Assembly (NCBI GenBank): GCA_964415065.1
Contig: CAYPYX010000024.1
Span: forward strand, 1 to 29,797
DNA length: 29,797 bases
DNA from: VMCP01 sp964415065
GTDB taxonomy: Bacteria; Bacteroidota; Bacteroidia; NS11-12g; UBA955
Direction: 5' to 3'
In this document: piece after piece, positions 7,556-15,573 of the stretch
How the letters are laid out: each line of letters begins with the position of its first letter
Numbering within the stretch: position 1 is the stretch's first letter
Notes under the pieces: generated by a model
The model's input: only the letters and a program-made list of their open reading frames with translations
What the model was told of the DNA's origin: nothing
Database searches by the model: none
Position numbers and translations under genes: made by a program

Positions 7556-8839
7556 TTGAAAAAATATTTAAAAAATAAATCGTATAAAAAGTTTTTAGTC
7601 TACTTAAGTTCTGGCAGTTTAGCGAAAGTTGTTCCATTTTTAATATTAACATTAACTACAACTGTTTTAACTACTGAAGATTTCGGAAGAATAAGTAACT
7701 TTTCATTAATAGTGGAGCTGTCAACATCATTGATACTTATTCGAATGGTGCCGTTTTTTGAGACAGATTACTATAAAAATAATAGTAAACAAAATACGCA
7801 TGTGATTACGAATGTGGTATTCATTATGTTGATAGCATTTGTAATTTTAATGCTTTTAGCTTTGTTATTTGCAGGTTATTTACAAAAAATCACAGGACTG
7901 GGTTTGTTTTGGATATTGCTCGGCGTTTGTTCTGGTCTTTTTGGGGCTTTTGCTAGTTTAAGAACCTCTATTTTGAGGCTAACGGATCAAGCTAAAAAGT
8001 TCGCAACATTTCAATTATTAAATGTATTTCTACTTGCCTTACTAACACTATTTCTTGTTTTTATTTTTAAGTTCCATTGGGTGGGAAGAATTATTTCCAT
8101 TGTTATCACATCTTTGGTTCTTTTTTCAATAACTCTGAGATTTCTATATCGGAATCATGATTTCCCAGACAAAGTTACTATGTCCAAAATTAAAGAAATT
8201 TTGCGATTTAGTTTGCCATTGATACCATTTGCGATATCACCTTTTTTAAAACAAGGATTAGATAAAATTTATATTACTAATTTAATTAGCATGTCTGCAA
8301 ATGGAGTATATTCATTAGCACTTAGCTTCTCATCTATTTTTGACATGATCGTAGTATCATTGTTTGCAGTTTATACACCTATGGTATACAAGAATCTTTC
8401 AAAAACAGAAAATATAGTTGAAAGCAAAAGAAAATTAGTTAAACAGGCATATAAATTAATTGCTACTTTAATATTTATTGAGGGAGCAGGTTTCTTTGCA
8501 ATAATGTTTTTTGTTAAATTATTTTTAAGTGCCGATTATTTGGATTCATTAATTTACTTGCCTTACTTGTTATTACATGTTCTGCTTCGATCCTTGTATT
8601 TGTTGCTATCTACTTATATTTTGTACTCGAAAAAGACCAAGGAATTTGGATTTTCAGCTTTAGTATTTGCATTGTTGCACACAACATTTAGTTATTTTTT
8701 AATTTCTCAGATTGGTATATTGGGAGCTCTTTATGCACTGCTAACAACGGATGTATTACGACTTGTTTATACGTATTATTTATCGAATAAACACAATCCA
8801 ATGCCATGGTGGAACGCACGTAGCATATTCAGAGGGTAG
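7556..8839 (+). CDS. wzx: Wzx-type repeat-unit flippase (MATE/MVF superfamily)
   Basis: A 427-residue polytopic inner-membrane protein with about 12 hydrophobic segments and short basic loops, matching the usual length of Wzx flippases. Its opening, FLVYLSSGSLAKVVPFLILT, followed by a TTEDFG motif at the end of helix 1, is typical of the polysaccharide transporter family. It should move the undecaprenyl-linked repeat unit to the periplasmic face, with the polymerase at 15574. The start is TTG at 7556; the first in-frame ATG lies about 60 residues in and would remove the first membrane segments. A 48-base AT-rich gap precedes it, with no promoter match found. Confidence 0.87.
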   Translation: MKKYLKNKSYKKFLVYLSSGSLAKVVPFLILTLTTTVLTTEDFGRISNFSLIVELSTSLILIRMVPFFETDYYKNNSKQNTHVITNVVFIMLIAFVILMLLALLFAGYLQKITGLGLFWILLGVCSGLFGAFASLRTSILRLTDQAKKFATFQLLNVFLLALLTLFLVFIFKFHWVGRIISIVITSLVLFSITLRFLYRNHDFPDKVTMSKIKEILRFSLPLIPFAISPFLKQGLDKIYITNLISMSANGVYSLALSFSSIFDMIVVSLFAVYTPMVYKNLSKTENIVESKRKLVKQAYKLIATLIFIEGAGFFAIMFFVKLFLSADYLDSLIYLPYLLLHVLLRSLYLLLSTYILYSKKTKEFGFSALVFALLHTTFSYFLISQIGILGALYALLTTDVLRLVYTYYLSNKHNPMPWWNARSIFRG

Positions 8840-8852
8840 TAAGTAATTTTAT

Positions 8853-9842
8853 ATGCATTCTATTTGTTTTCATATTGGTTTCCCTAAAACAGGAAGCACA
8901 TCACTTCAAGAAAGTGTATATTCACACTTACATGAAATGAATTTATTGAATTATTTGGGGAAAAACGTGGATACGGCAAATTTGATTACTAGCTTCGAAA
9001 GATCTATTAGAGAGATGTGGTTGAATAATATTCCATTTCTATTGTCTAGTAATGAATTGTCTAATAAACATTTAAATTTGTTTTCGGATGAAGAAATATT
9101 ATCTCCTCCTTCTTATTTGAAGCATAAATACGGTGAAAAATCGGATTCTAGCAATTCCGCTGAACGATTGAAACAATTTTGCGAGTCAAATCAAGTTAAA
9201 GGTAAAATTCTAATCGTTTTACGCAAACAGGATGCATTAATCTATTCATGGTATGTTCAATATTACAGATATTTTCAAAAAAATAAATCTGAGAGTACCA
9301 TTGGTAAACATGTATTTGACCAAGAAGGTAGAATTAAGGATTGGTTGAAACATTACAATTTCGACGAAGTCATTTCAAGTTACATTCGGTATTTTGGTGT
9401 AGAAAATTGTAAGGTCCTTTTATTCGAATCATTTGTTAATGATAAAGAAGAATTTTATACCGAGCTTTTCGATTTTTTAGGGATTACAGTAAATGACATT
9501 GGTGCTATTATTAGCAAAACAGATCATTTAAATAAGAAATCTAAGAATAAAGCAAACTATCAGGTAGAAATTAAAGAAAGTAATGGCATTCTTAAAAAAG
9601 TTTCTAGTCTAGTTCCTTTTGGATTTAAGCAAGTAGTATTGAAAAATCGGATGTTTTCCAAATCAAAGGAATTATTACTGAATGCAGCACTTAAATTTAG
9701 AAAGAAGCGAATTGTTGAAGTAGAAGGCTTCAGTGACAGTGAAAAAATATCAATTTTCAATTTTTATAGAGTTTCTAACTCAAACCTATACAAACTTAAT
9801 ATTATCGATAAAACCAAATTAGAAAAATATAAATACATATAA
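8853..9842 (+). CDS. PAPS-dependent sulfotransferase, copy 1
   Basis: A 329-residue protein with both cofactor motifs of PAPS sulfotransferases: the 5'-phosphosulfate loop GFPKTGSTSLQ (9-19) near the N-terminus, and a 3'-phosphate site VLRKQDALIYSWY (122-134) with Arg124 and Ser132 in the expected spacing. It lacks a signal peptide and is presumably cytoplasmic, sulfating a sugar of the lipid-linked or nucleotide-linked intermediate. The motif style (PKTGSTSL) is that of the general bacterial sulfotransferase family, different from the two HIxKxxGTS-type proteins at 14822 and 16863. It lies 13 bases after the flippase and 1 base before the aldolase gene. The acceptor is unknown. Confidence 0.85.
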   Translation: MHSICFHIGFPKTGSTSLQESVYSHLHEMNLLNYLGKNVDTANLITSFERSIREMWLNNIPFLLSSNELSNKHLNLFSDEEILSPPSYLKHKYGEKSDSSNSAERLKQFCESNQVKGKILIVLRKQDALIYSWYVQYYRYFQKNKSESTIGKHVFDQEGRIKDWLKHYNFDEVISSYIRYFGVENCKVLLFESFVNDKEEFYTELFDFLGITVNDIGAIISKTDHLNKKSKNKANYQVEIKESNGILKKVSSLVPFGFKQVVLKNRMFSKSKELLLNAALKFRKKRIVEVEGFSDSEKISIFNFYRVSNSNLYKLNIIDKTKLEKYKYI

Positions 9843-9843
9843 T

Positions 9844-11460
9844 ATGACTAAAGTAAAATTTTTGGATTGTACCCTTCGCGATGGTGGTTACTACAACAAT
9901 TGGGATTTTGATTTTGATGAATCTAAAAAATTAATCAAGGCTTTAAATGAGTCAAAAGTAGATATTATCGAAGTTGGATATAAATCGCCTATTCAAGAAA
10001 ATGAGTATTTTGGTTTATACAGATATTGTAATGAGAAGTACTTGGATTTTTTAAGTAAATCTGATTATTCTCAATATGCATTTATGATTGATGTTAAAGA
10101 ATTTCTTAATGGTAATGACTTAAATATTATTGAATTAAATAAATGCATCAAACCTGCTGATAGTTCTGTTTTCTCCTGGGTTCGTTTAGCAACGCATTAT
10201 GCCACAATTGATACAATTCCAGCTTTTGTTGATTATTTTGAAAAACTGGGATATAAGGTAGGATTTAACCTAATGGGTGGATCACTATTATCCATGGATC
10301 AAATTAAATACGGTACTCAAATTGCCTCAAAAGCGAATGTAGAAGTCTTTTATTTAGCAGATTCTTTTGGGTCCTTTTATCCAGAAGATGTACGCAAACT
10401 TATTCGATTCATCAAGTCCGAGTTTAATGGTAAAATTGGTATTCATACTCATGACAATCAAGGTTTGGCATATGCTAATACTTTGGTGGCAATAGAAGAA
10501 GGAGTAGATTTTGTGGATGGAACTGTAACTGGAATGGGAAGAGGAGCTGGAAATCTTTTAACTGAACAGTTTTTAATGGGAATGTCAGAAAAAGATCAAA
10601 ATTATCCTTATCAGCCGCAAAATTTGACCCAGATTATTGCTGACTACGTTCAACCTATGAAAGATACATTTAAGTGGGGCTATAATTTAACTTATATGTA
10701 CAGTGGGTTAAACAACATACATCCAACTTATTGTCAGAAATTAGCTGAGTCTGATCAGTTTACTACGACCGAACAGGCATTAATTCTGAGAGACATTCCT
10801 AAAGAGAATCGTTCTAAGTATAGTTCTCAAGTATTGTCATCTTCCATTAAAAATCTTGTAAAAAGTGAATTAGTAGATGATGATGAAGCTAATTTGACAT
10901 TACTTGATTTAGAAGAATTGAAAAATGAAAGTTGTTTAATTGTTGCTAGAGGTAAAAGTGCAGAAAGATATATTTCAATTATTCAGGAAATTTCAAATTC
11001 AGGAGTTGAAATTTTTGAATGTAATGATACAGGGCTGCTTACTAATGTTCCAAATAGAACTGTGTTTATTCTAAATCAGATGCGTATCGATCAACTGAAA
11101 AAGAAGCAAACTGTTCATAACGCAACGCGCACAGTAGTAGGATTTTCTGAAGTTAAAATTGAAAATTGTCAGAATTTGAACTATTATCCATTTAAAATTG
11201 GACAGTTTTCAATTGATGAAAAAGAAATAGTTTTGCCTGAATTTGATGCTGGTCTTTATGCAATTGGTATAGCAATTAAAGCTGGATTCCAGAATATTTA
11301 TTTAGCTGGATTTGATGGTTATGATGACCTTGAAACCAATTCAATAAAGGAATCTATGTTCCAAAGCGTTAAGTTGAATATGGATACTAGAATTAACATT
11401 CAGTTTGTAACGCCTACTAAATACAAATCCTTTGAACATTCTTCAATCTATTTAATTTAA
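9844..11460 (+). CDS. DRE-TIM aldolase fused to a Rossmann-like C-terminal domain
   Basis: A 538-residue two-domain protein. Residues 1 to about 290 are an HMG-CoA lyase/4-hydroxy-2-oxovalerate aldolase-like TIM barrel: LDCTLRDGG (7-15) with metal ligand Asp13, HTHDN (201-205) with His201 and His203, and the GMGRGAGNLLTE loop (230-241). Relatives cleave or form C-C bonds with pyruvate-type enolates. Residues from about 363 form a separate alpha/beta domain; AGLYAIGIAIKAGFQNIYLA (469-488) and the FDGYDD after it resemble DUF115/MptE-like and GT42-type Rossmann domains. The next two genes encode a CMP-sugar synthetase and a HAD phosphatase, so the inferred role is aldol synthesis of a 2-keto-3-deoxy sugar acid. 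The aldolase fold is sure; the substrate and C-terminal function are unknown. Confidence 0.8.
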   Translation: MTKVKFLDCTLRDGGYYNNWDFDFDESKKLIKALNESKVDIIEVGYKSPIQENEYFGLYRYCNEKYLDFLSKSDYSQYAFMIDVKEFLNGNDLNIIELNKCIKPADSSVFSWVRLATHYATIDTIPAFVDYFEKLGYKVGFNLMGGSLLSMDQIKYGTQIASKANVEVFYLADSFGSFYPEDVRKLIRFIKSEFNGKIGIHTHDNQGLAYANTLVAIEEGVDFVDGTVTGMGRGAGNLLTEQFLMGMSEKDQNYPYQPQNLTQIIADYVQPMKDTFKWGYNLTYMYSGLNNIHPTYCQKLAESDQFTTTEQALILRDIPKENRSKYSSQVLSSSIKNLVKSELVDDDEANLTLLDLEELKNESCLIVARGKSAERYISIIQEISNSGVEIFECNDTGLLTNVPNRTVFILNQMRIDQLKKKQTVHNATRTVVGFSEVKIENCQNLNYYPFKIGQFSIDEKEIVLPEFDAGLYAIGIAIKAGFQNIYLAGFDGYDDLETNSIKESMFQSVKLNMDTRINIQFVTPTKYKSFEHSSIYLI

Positions 11461-11465
11461 TATAT

Positions 11466-12200
11466 ATGCGTGAATTTTTAGGAGTTATACCAGCACGTTA
11501 TAAATCAAGTAGATTTCCTGGTAAACCATTGGTTGATATTTTGGGACTACCAATGATTGTTAGAGTGGCTCAGCAAACGGAAAAAGCTCTAGGGAAAGAT
11601 GGTTTTGTTGTTGCTACTGATGACGATAGAATTGCAGAAGTGGTTCAAAAGTTTGGATATCAGTATGTAATGACTGGAGATCATCATCCAACTGGTACAG
11701 ATAGAATTTGGGAAGTGGCTCAAAAAGTAGATTCGAAAATTTATATAAATATCCAAGGAGATGAACCAATTATTGATCCCAATGATATTTTAAAAATACT
11801 TCATAAAAAAAAGGAATTTCCAAATGCTATTGTAAATGGTTACGCTCCTTTAAATGCCAATGAGGATCCCAATTCATTAAATATCCCCAAAGTTGTTATT
11901 AGCAAATCAGGTCGTTTGATGTATATGTCGAGATTAGCTTTACCCGGAATAAAATCCCAATCAGAATTGAATCCCAAGTATTTAAAACAAGTTAGCGTAT
12001 ATGCCTTCAATAGAAGTGAGTTAGAAGCTTTTGGTAATCATCAGGGAAAATCAGAGTGTGAATCTTTTGAAGACATTGAAATCGTAAGATTTTTGGAATT
12101 GGATTTCCCAGTTCAAATGGTTGAACTATCTGGGAATACGGTAGCAGTTGATATAATTGAAGATGTGTATCATGTAGAGCAGTATTTATTAGGGAAGTAA
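11466..12200 (+). CDS. KdsB-like CMP-ulosonate cytidylyltransferase
   Basis: A 244-residue nucleotidyltransferase with the KdsB signature IPARYKSSRFPGKPL (8-22), the conserved TDDDRI (51-56) and GTDRI (77-81), and the metal-binding QGDEP (97-101). Length matches 3-deoxy-manno-octulosonate cytidylyltransferase. It should activate a 2-keto-3-deoxy sugar acid with CTP. The C-terminal third departs from housekeeping KdsB: SFEDIEIVRFLELDFPV replaces the segment that in KdsB usually reads like LEQLR, suggesting a substrate other than Kdo. It sits between the aldolase and a HAD phosphatase, as expected for a dedicated ulosonate route. No gene symbol is given because Kdo itself may not be the substrate. 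Confidence 0.85.
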   Translation: MREFLGVIPARYKSSRFPGKPLVDILGLPMIVRVAQQTEKALGKDGFVVATDDDRIAEVVQKFGYQYVMTGDHHPTGTDRIWEVAQKVDSKIYINIQGDEPIIDPNDILKILHKKKEFPNAIVNGYAPLNANEDPNSLNIPKVVISKSGRLMYMSRLALPGIKSQSELNPKYLKQVSVYAFNRSELEAFGNHQGKSECESFEDIEIVRFLELDFPVQMVELSGNTVAVDIIEDVYHVEQYLLGK

Positions 12201-12204
12201 TTAT

Positions 12205-12831
12205 ATGTATAAAATTGTAATTTGGGATTTTGATGGTGTAATTGTGTTTTCAAATGAAATCCGGGAAAATGGATTTCGTGAAATTTTCAAAAACTTCCCC
12301 GAAAATCAAGTAGATCAACTAATGAATTTTCACAGAGCAAATGGAGGACTTTCTCGCTATGTGAAAATTAGATATTTTTATGAACAAGTTTTAGGTGAAA
12401 GTATTACGGATACTGAAGTTGAATTATTAGCAGATCAATTTTCAAAACAAATGGAGTTGTTTATGTATGATAAAAGCATACTCAACCCGGATTGGCTGCG
12501 GTTTATGGAGAAAGAACAGAATAATTTAGAACATTTTATTGCTTCTGGTTCTGATCAAAGAGAATTGCGAATTATATGTGAAAAACTCGGTATAAATCAT
12601 TTTTTTCAAAACATATATGGCTCTCCAATTCCCAAAAAAGATTTAGTATCAAAAATAATTCAGAATCGAATCCATATTAGTCGAGATCAATTTGTATTAA
12701 TTGGTGATGCAGTAAATGACTTAGAAGCAGCATCTTTTAATGGAATTGATTTTGTTGGATACAATAGCCACGAACTTGCATCTATTGATGGTATTCGATA
12801 TGCAGATTCTTTTGACAATTTAACTTTATGA
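12205..12831 (+). CDS. HAD-superfamily phosphatase
   Basis: A 208-residue HAD subfamily I hydrolase. Motif I is WDFDGVI (7-13) with nucleophile Asp8 and acid Asp10; motif II is Ser114 in ASGSDQ; motif III is the Lys in PKKDL (143-147); motif IV is GDAVND (167-172). An alpha-helical cap lies between residues about 15 and 85. It is longer than KdsC-type tetrameric phosphatases and more like beta-phosphoglucomutase or phosphoglycolate phosphatase relatives. Its place directly after the CMP-transferase suggests it dephosphorylates the ulosonate phosphate before activation. The final four bases overlap the next gene (ATGA). Confidence 0.83.
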   Translation: MYKIVIWDFDGVIVFSNEIRENGFREIFKNFPENQVDQLMNFHRANGGLSRYVKIRYFYEQVLGESITDTEVELLADQFSKQMELFMYDKSILNPDWLRFMEKEQNNLEHFIASGSDQRELRIICEKLGINHFFQNIYGSPIPKKDLVSKIIQNRIHISRDQFVLIGDAVNDLEAASFNGIDFVGYNSHELASIDGIRYADSFDNLTL

Positions 12832-13760
12832 AAAATTATTTAGTAACTGGAGCAGCTGGATTTATAGGTTCTAAAGTAGCTCAAGCACTACTTGACGCTG
12901 GCAATAAAGTATATGTAATTGATAATTTATCTACTGGCTTCATAAGTGCAGTGCCAAAAGGTGCTATATTTATTGAAGGTGATTGTGCCGATTCAACCAT
13001 AATCAGAAAATTAGAAGGGATTCAGTTTGATTGCATTTATCACATAGCTGGACAAAGCTCAGGAGAAGTATCTTTTGAAAATCCGGTATATGACCTCCAA
13101 ACCAATGCTCAATCAACACTACTGTTATTGGAGTTTTGTCGGAAATTCGGAATTAAGAAATTTGTTTATGCTTCCACCATGTCGGTTTATGGGAATCAGG
13201 AAAATTTACCTGTAAGCGAGAAGTCTATACCTAATCCAGAGTCTTTTTATGGAGTAGGTAAATTGGCAAGCGAACACTATTTAAGAATATTCTCTAAGTA
13301 TGGCATTAGTTGTACTGCAATTCGTTTGTTTAATGTTTATGGACCAGGACAAAACCTATCTAATATGAAGCAGGGTATGGTAAGTATTTTCTTAGCTCAA
13401 GCTATACAAGATGGTAAAATTGTGGTTAAAGGCGATAAAAACCGATTTCGTGATTTTGTGTACATAGATGATGTGGTAGATGCATTTTTAGGATCCGAAA
13501 AAATAGAAAGCGGATTTCATCTATTTAATATTTGTAATGGAACGAAGTTACATGTTTATGAAATCGTTGAGCATATAATTGAGTCGCTGAATAAAAAGGT
13601 TGAAGTTGAGTATGTTTCAGGAACCCCGGGTGACCAATTTGGAATTTTTGGTTCAAATAAAGAGGCTCAAAGTGTATTAAATTGGCAGCCTAAAGTTCAA
13701 TTTATTGACGGCTTTTCAATAATGGTGAATTGGTCAGTACAACATTTAAATGAAAATTAA
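12828..13760 (+). CDS. NAD-dependent epimerase/dehydratase (extended SDR)
   Basis: A 310-residue extended SDR with the NAD-binding TGAAGFIGS (7-15), Asp32 after the second strand, YASTMSVYG (114-122) and the catalytic Tyr141/Lys145 in SFYGVGK. GLFNVYGPGQ-like sequence (RLFNVYGPGQNLS) and RDFVYIDDVVDA support a nucleotide-sugar epimerase, nearest in style to UDP-glucose 4-epimerases. It lies within the ulosonate block, overlapping the HAD gene by four bases and abutting the sialyltransferase-like gene with no gap, so it may supply the sugar that becomes the ulosonate precursor or a further UDP-hexose donor. The exact substrate cannot be read. Confidence 0.83.
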   Translation: MKNYLVTGAAGFIGSKVAQALLDAGNKVYVIDNLSTGFISAVPKGAIFIEGDCADSTIIRKLEGIQFDCIYHIAGQSSGEVSFENPVYDLQTNAQSTLLLLEFCRKFGIKKFVYASTMSVYGNQENLPVSEKSIPNPESFYGVGKLASEHYLRIFSKYGISCTAIRLFNVYGPGQNLSNMKQGMVSIFLAQAIQDGKIVVKGDKNRFRDFVYIDDVVDAFLGSEKIESGFHLFNICNGTKLHVYEIVEHIIESLNKKVEVEYVSGTPGDQFGIFGSNKEAQSVLNWQPKVQFIDGFSIMVNWSVQHLNEN

Positions 13761-14819
13761 ATGGAAAAGATATTATTTTTAGTAACTACTGAATACCATT
13801 ATTTAGTAGCAAGTAGTTTGATTTTTGAAACTTACAATTCTGGGAATGGATATGAAGTTACAATAATTCAAGTGGGTAAATCAAATTCAGTGAGATTTAA
13901 AGATCTTAATTTAAAATTAGAAATGTTGAATGCTGAAATAATTGAATTAGATGAAGATATTCTCAAACAAGCAGATTTTAAAGAAATACTTAAAGATTTA
14001 TTGAATCGTGGTTTTACATATTATATATCATTCCTAGAACATATTGCTTACAATGTAATTATTTCAAAAAAGTTAAAGGCTAAGTATGGAAAAAAAATAA
14101 CCATTGTACTTGCGCCTGATGGAATGAAGCCGTATTATTATTTTACAAAACGCGCAATTCCGAGTAGAATACAGAATACAATATATATTTATAAGTCTGT
14201 TCTTAAGCATAGGATCCCTTTTCCATATTTATTTTTTACTAGTTGGAATTATGGTCACTTGGATGCTATAGACGAGTTATGGGATAGATTACCAAATAAA
14301 GTGGTTAATCAATATAAAAAAATAATAAGAAAAATAAATTTCCTAGGTGATTCTGATACAATCAGTAAAGTTTCTGAATTTTTTAAATTTGAAATCGATA
14401 AAGAATTAAATTTTAAAAATGATGTAATATTTTATACGAACAATATCTTATTCAAGGATAAATTATATAGTTTAGAATACAAGTTATTATTGGATTTAAA
14501 AAGGGAACTTCCGGGGAAAAAGCTGATAATAAAATATCACCCTAGAACTCCACAAAGTCAGTTAGATAAATTCAAAGAATTAGCGGATTTATTAATTGAT
14601 CCAAGGCACCCAGCAGAATTGTACATAGCAAATTTGAAAAATTCAATAATTCTTGGATGTTGGTCAACTTCGTTGTTATTATTTAACGAAACTTGTAAAT
14701 ATTTCTGGTTTAGAAAAGCGTTTCAAGAAAATGGAATTATGATCGAAATCGATTTAACCAATCCAACCGATCATATTAAAGAAGTAGCAAGCGCTGAAGA
14801 ACTTGTTAAAATGTTATAA
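13761..14819 (+). CDS. Sialyltransferase-like glycosyltransferase (GT52/GT38 type)
   Basis: A 352-residue protein with the three short motifs shared by bacterial sialyltransferases of families GT38, GT52 and GT80: an Asp-Gly pair at 120-121 (VLAPDGMKPYY), His260-Pro261 in IIKYHPRTP, and a Ser/Thr pair around 302-304 in GCWSTSLLLF. In those enzymes the D-G, H-P and S-S/T sites serve as base, CMP-phosphate ligand and carboxylate ligand. Overall similarity looks distant, so the assignment rests on motifs and context. As the last gene of the aldolase, CMP-synthetase, phosphatase and epimerase block, it is the best candidate to transfer the CMP-activated ulosonic acid. Probably cytoplasmic, facing the membrane. 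Confidence 0.6.
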   Translation: MEKILFLVTTEYHYLVASSLIFETYNSGNGYEVTIIQVGKSNSVRFKDLNLKLEMLNAEIIELDEDILKQADFKEILKDLLNRGFTYYISFLEHIAYNVIISKKLKAKYGKKITIVLAPDGMKPYYYFTKRAIPSRIQNTIYIYKSVLKHRIPFPYLFFTSWNYGHLDAIDELWDRLPNKVVNQYKKIIRKINFLGDSDTISKVSEFFKFEIDKELNFKNDVIFYTNNILFKDKLYSLEYKLLLDLKRELPGKKLIIKYHPRTPQSQLDKFKELADLLIDPRHPAELYIANLKNSIILGCWSTSLLLFNETCKYFWFRKAFQENGIMIEIDLTNPTDHIKEVASAEELVKML

Positions 14820-14821
14820 TC

Positions 14822-15553
14822 GTGAAAAAATACATTTATAAATTATACATTGCAATCCTAAAATTACTGGGATTCAAAATTGTGCATTTCTTACATATTC
14901 GTAAAAATGCAGGTACTTCAATTGCAAATTCTTTAATTAAAAAGAATCAATTTAGACTCTTTAATAATGTTGTTATACAGAATAAGGTCGCTTTTTTATT
15001 GCACAATCATGGCTTTACTTTGTTGAGCGTAAAAGAGGATGAATTTTGCTTTTTTGTAATTAGGGAGCCAGTTTCACGATATATTTCGGGTTTTAATAGT
15101 CGATTAAGAAAGGGTGCACCAACTAATTATAATGAATGGTCAAAATTGGAAGAAAAGTACTTTTCAATTTACACTACAGCTGAAGAACTAGCTAGCGATT
15201 TATCATCGAATGACATAGGATTAAAGCAACAAGCCCAACAGGCGATACAATCTATTGGACACATTAACACGTTTCAGTTAGATTGGGTAGTTGATTTAAA
15301 TTATTTGAGAAAAAGAAGAAAATCCATCTTATTTGTGGCAAGACAGAAATTCTTAGACCATGATTTGAATTTAGGTTTTCAACAATTGGGTTTAAAATGG
15401 GAAAATGCAAACAACGAAGTTGAATCTCATGCAGCGCCAGCAAATCAAAACAAACAATTGAGTGACGATTCCAAAGAAATTATTAGAAATTGGTATTCGA
15501 AAGACTATGATTTGATGAATGAGTTGAGTCGGCTAAAGTTAATCTTTGAATAG
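14822..15553 (+). CDS. PAPS-dependent sulfotransferase, copy 2 (Sulfotransfer_2 type)
   Basis: A 243-residue protein with HIRKNAGTSIANSL (25-38), the 5'-phosphosulfate loop in the carbohydrate-sulfotransferase form, and FFVIREPVSRYISGFNSR (77-94), the 3'-phosphate site with Arg81 and Ser89. Eukaryotic relatives sulfate glycosaminoglycans and HNK-1 glycans. The first 22 residues are basic and hydrophobic but carry no clear cleavage site, so it is likely cytoplasmic or membrane-associated. The start is GTG at 14822, two bases after the preceding stop; the next in-frame ATG would be far downstream of both motifs. It lies between the sialyltransferase-like gene and the polymerase. Confidence 0.8.
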   Translation: MKKYIYKLYIAILKLLGFKIVHFLHIRKNAGTSIANSLIKKNQFRLFNNVVIQNKVAFLLHNHGFTLLSVKEDEFCFFVIREPVSRYISGFNSRLRKGAPTNYNEWSKLEEKYFSIYTTAEELASDLSSNDIGLKQQAQQAIQSIGHINTFQLDWVVDLNYLRKRRKSILFVARQKFLDHDLNLGFQQLGLKWENANNEVESHAAPANQNKQLSDDSKEIIRNWYSKDYDLMNELSRLKLIFE

Positions 15554-15573
15554 GTTGAAAAAACACAGGTGTT

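Noticed and set aside
9844..11460. Simple amino-acid biosynthesis role for the aldolase (isopropylmalate or homocitrate synthase)
   Set aside because: The barrel is closer to HMG-CoA lyase and hydroxy-oxovalerate aldolase in its start and GMGRGAGN loop, lacks a LeuA regulatory domain, and sits within sugar-nucleotide genes.
11805..11812. Run of eight A inside the KdsB-like gene, considered as a slippage (contingency) site
   Set aside because: It encodes lysines in frame, the gene is intact, and similar runs are frequent in this base composition.
9844..14819. Classical sialic, legionaminic or pseudaminic acid pathway
   Set aside because: No NeuB-type synthase, NeuC-type hydrolysing epimerase or CMP-NeuA/PseF-type enzyme is present; the CMP-synthetase is KdsB-like and the carbon-carbon enzyme is a DRE-TIM aldolase.
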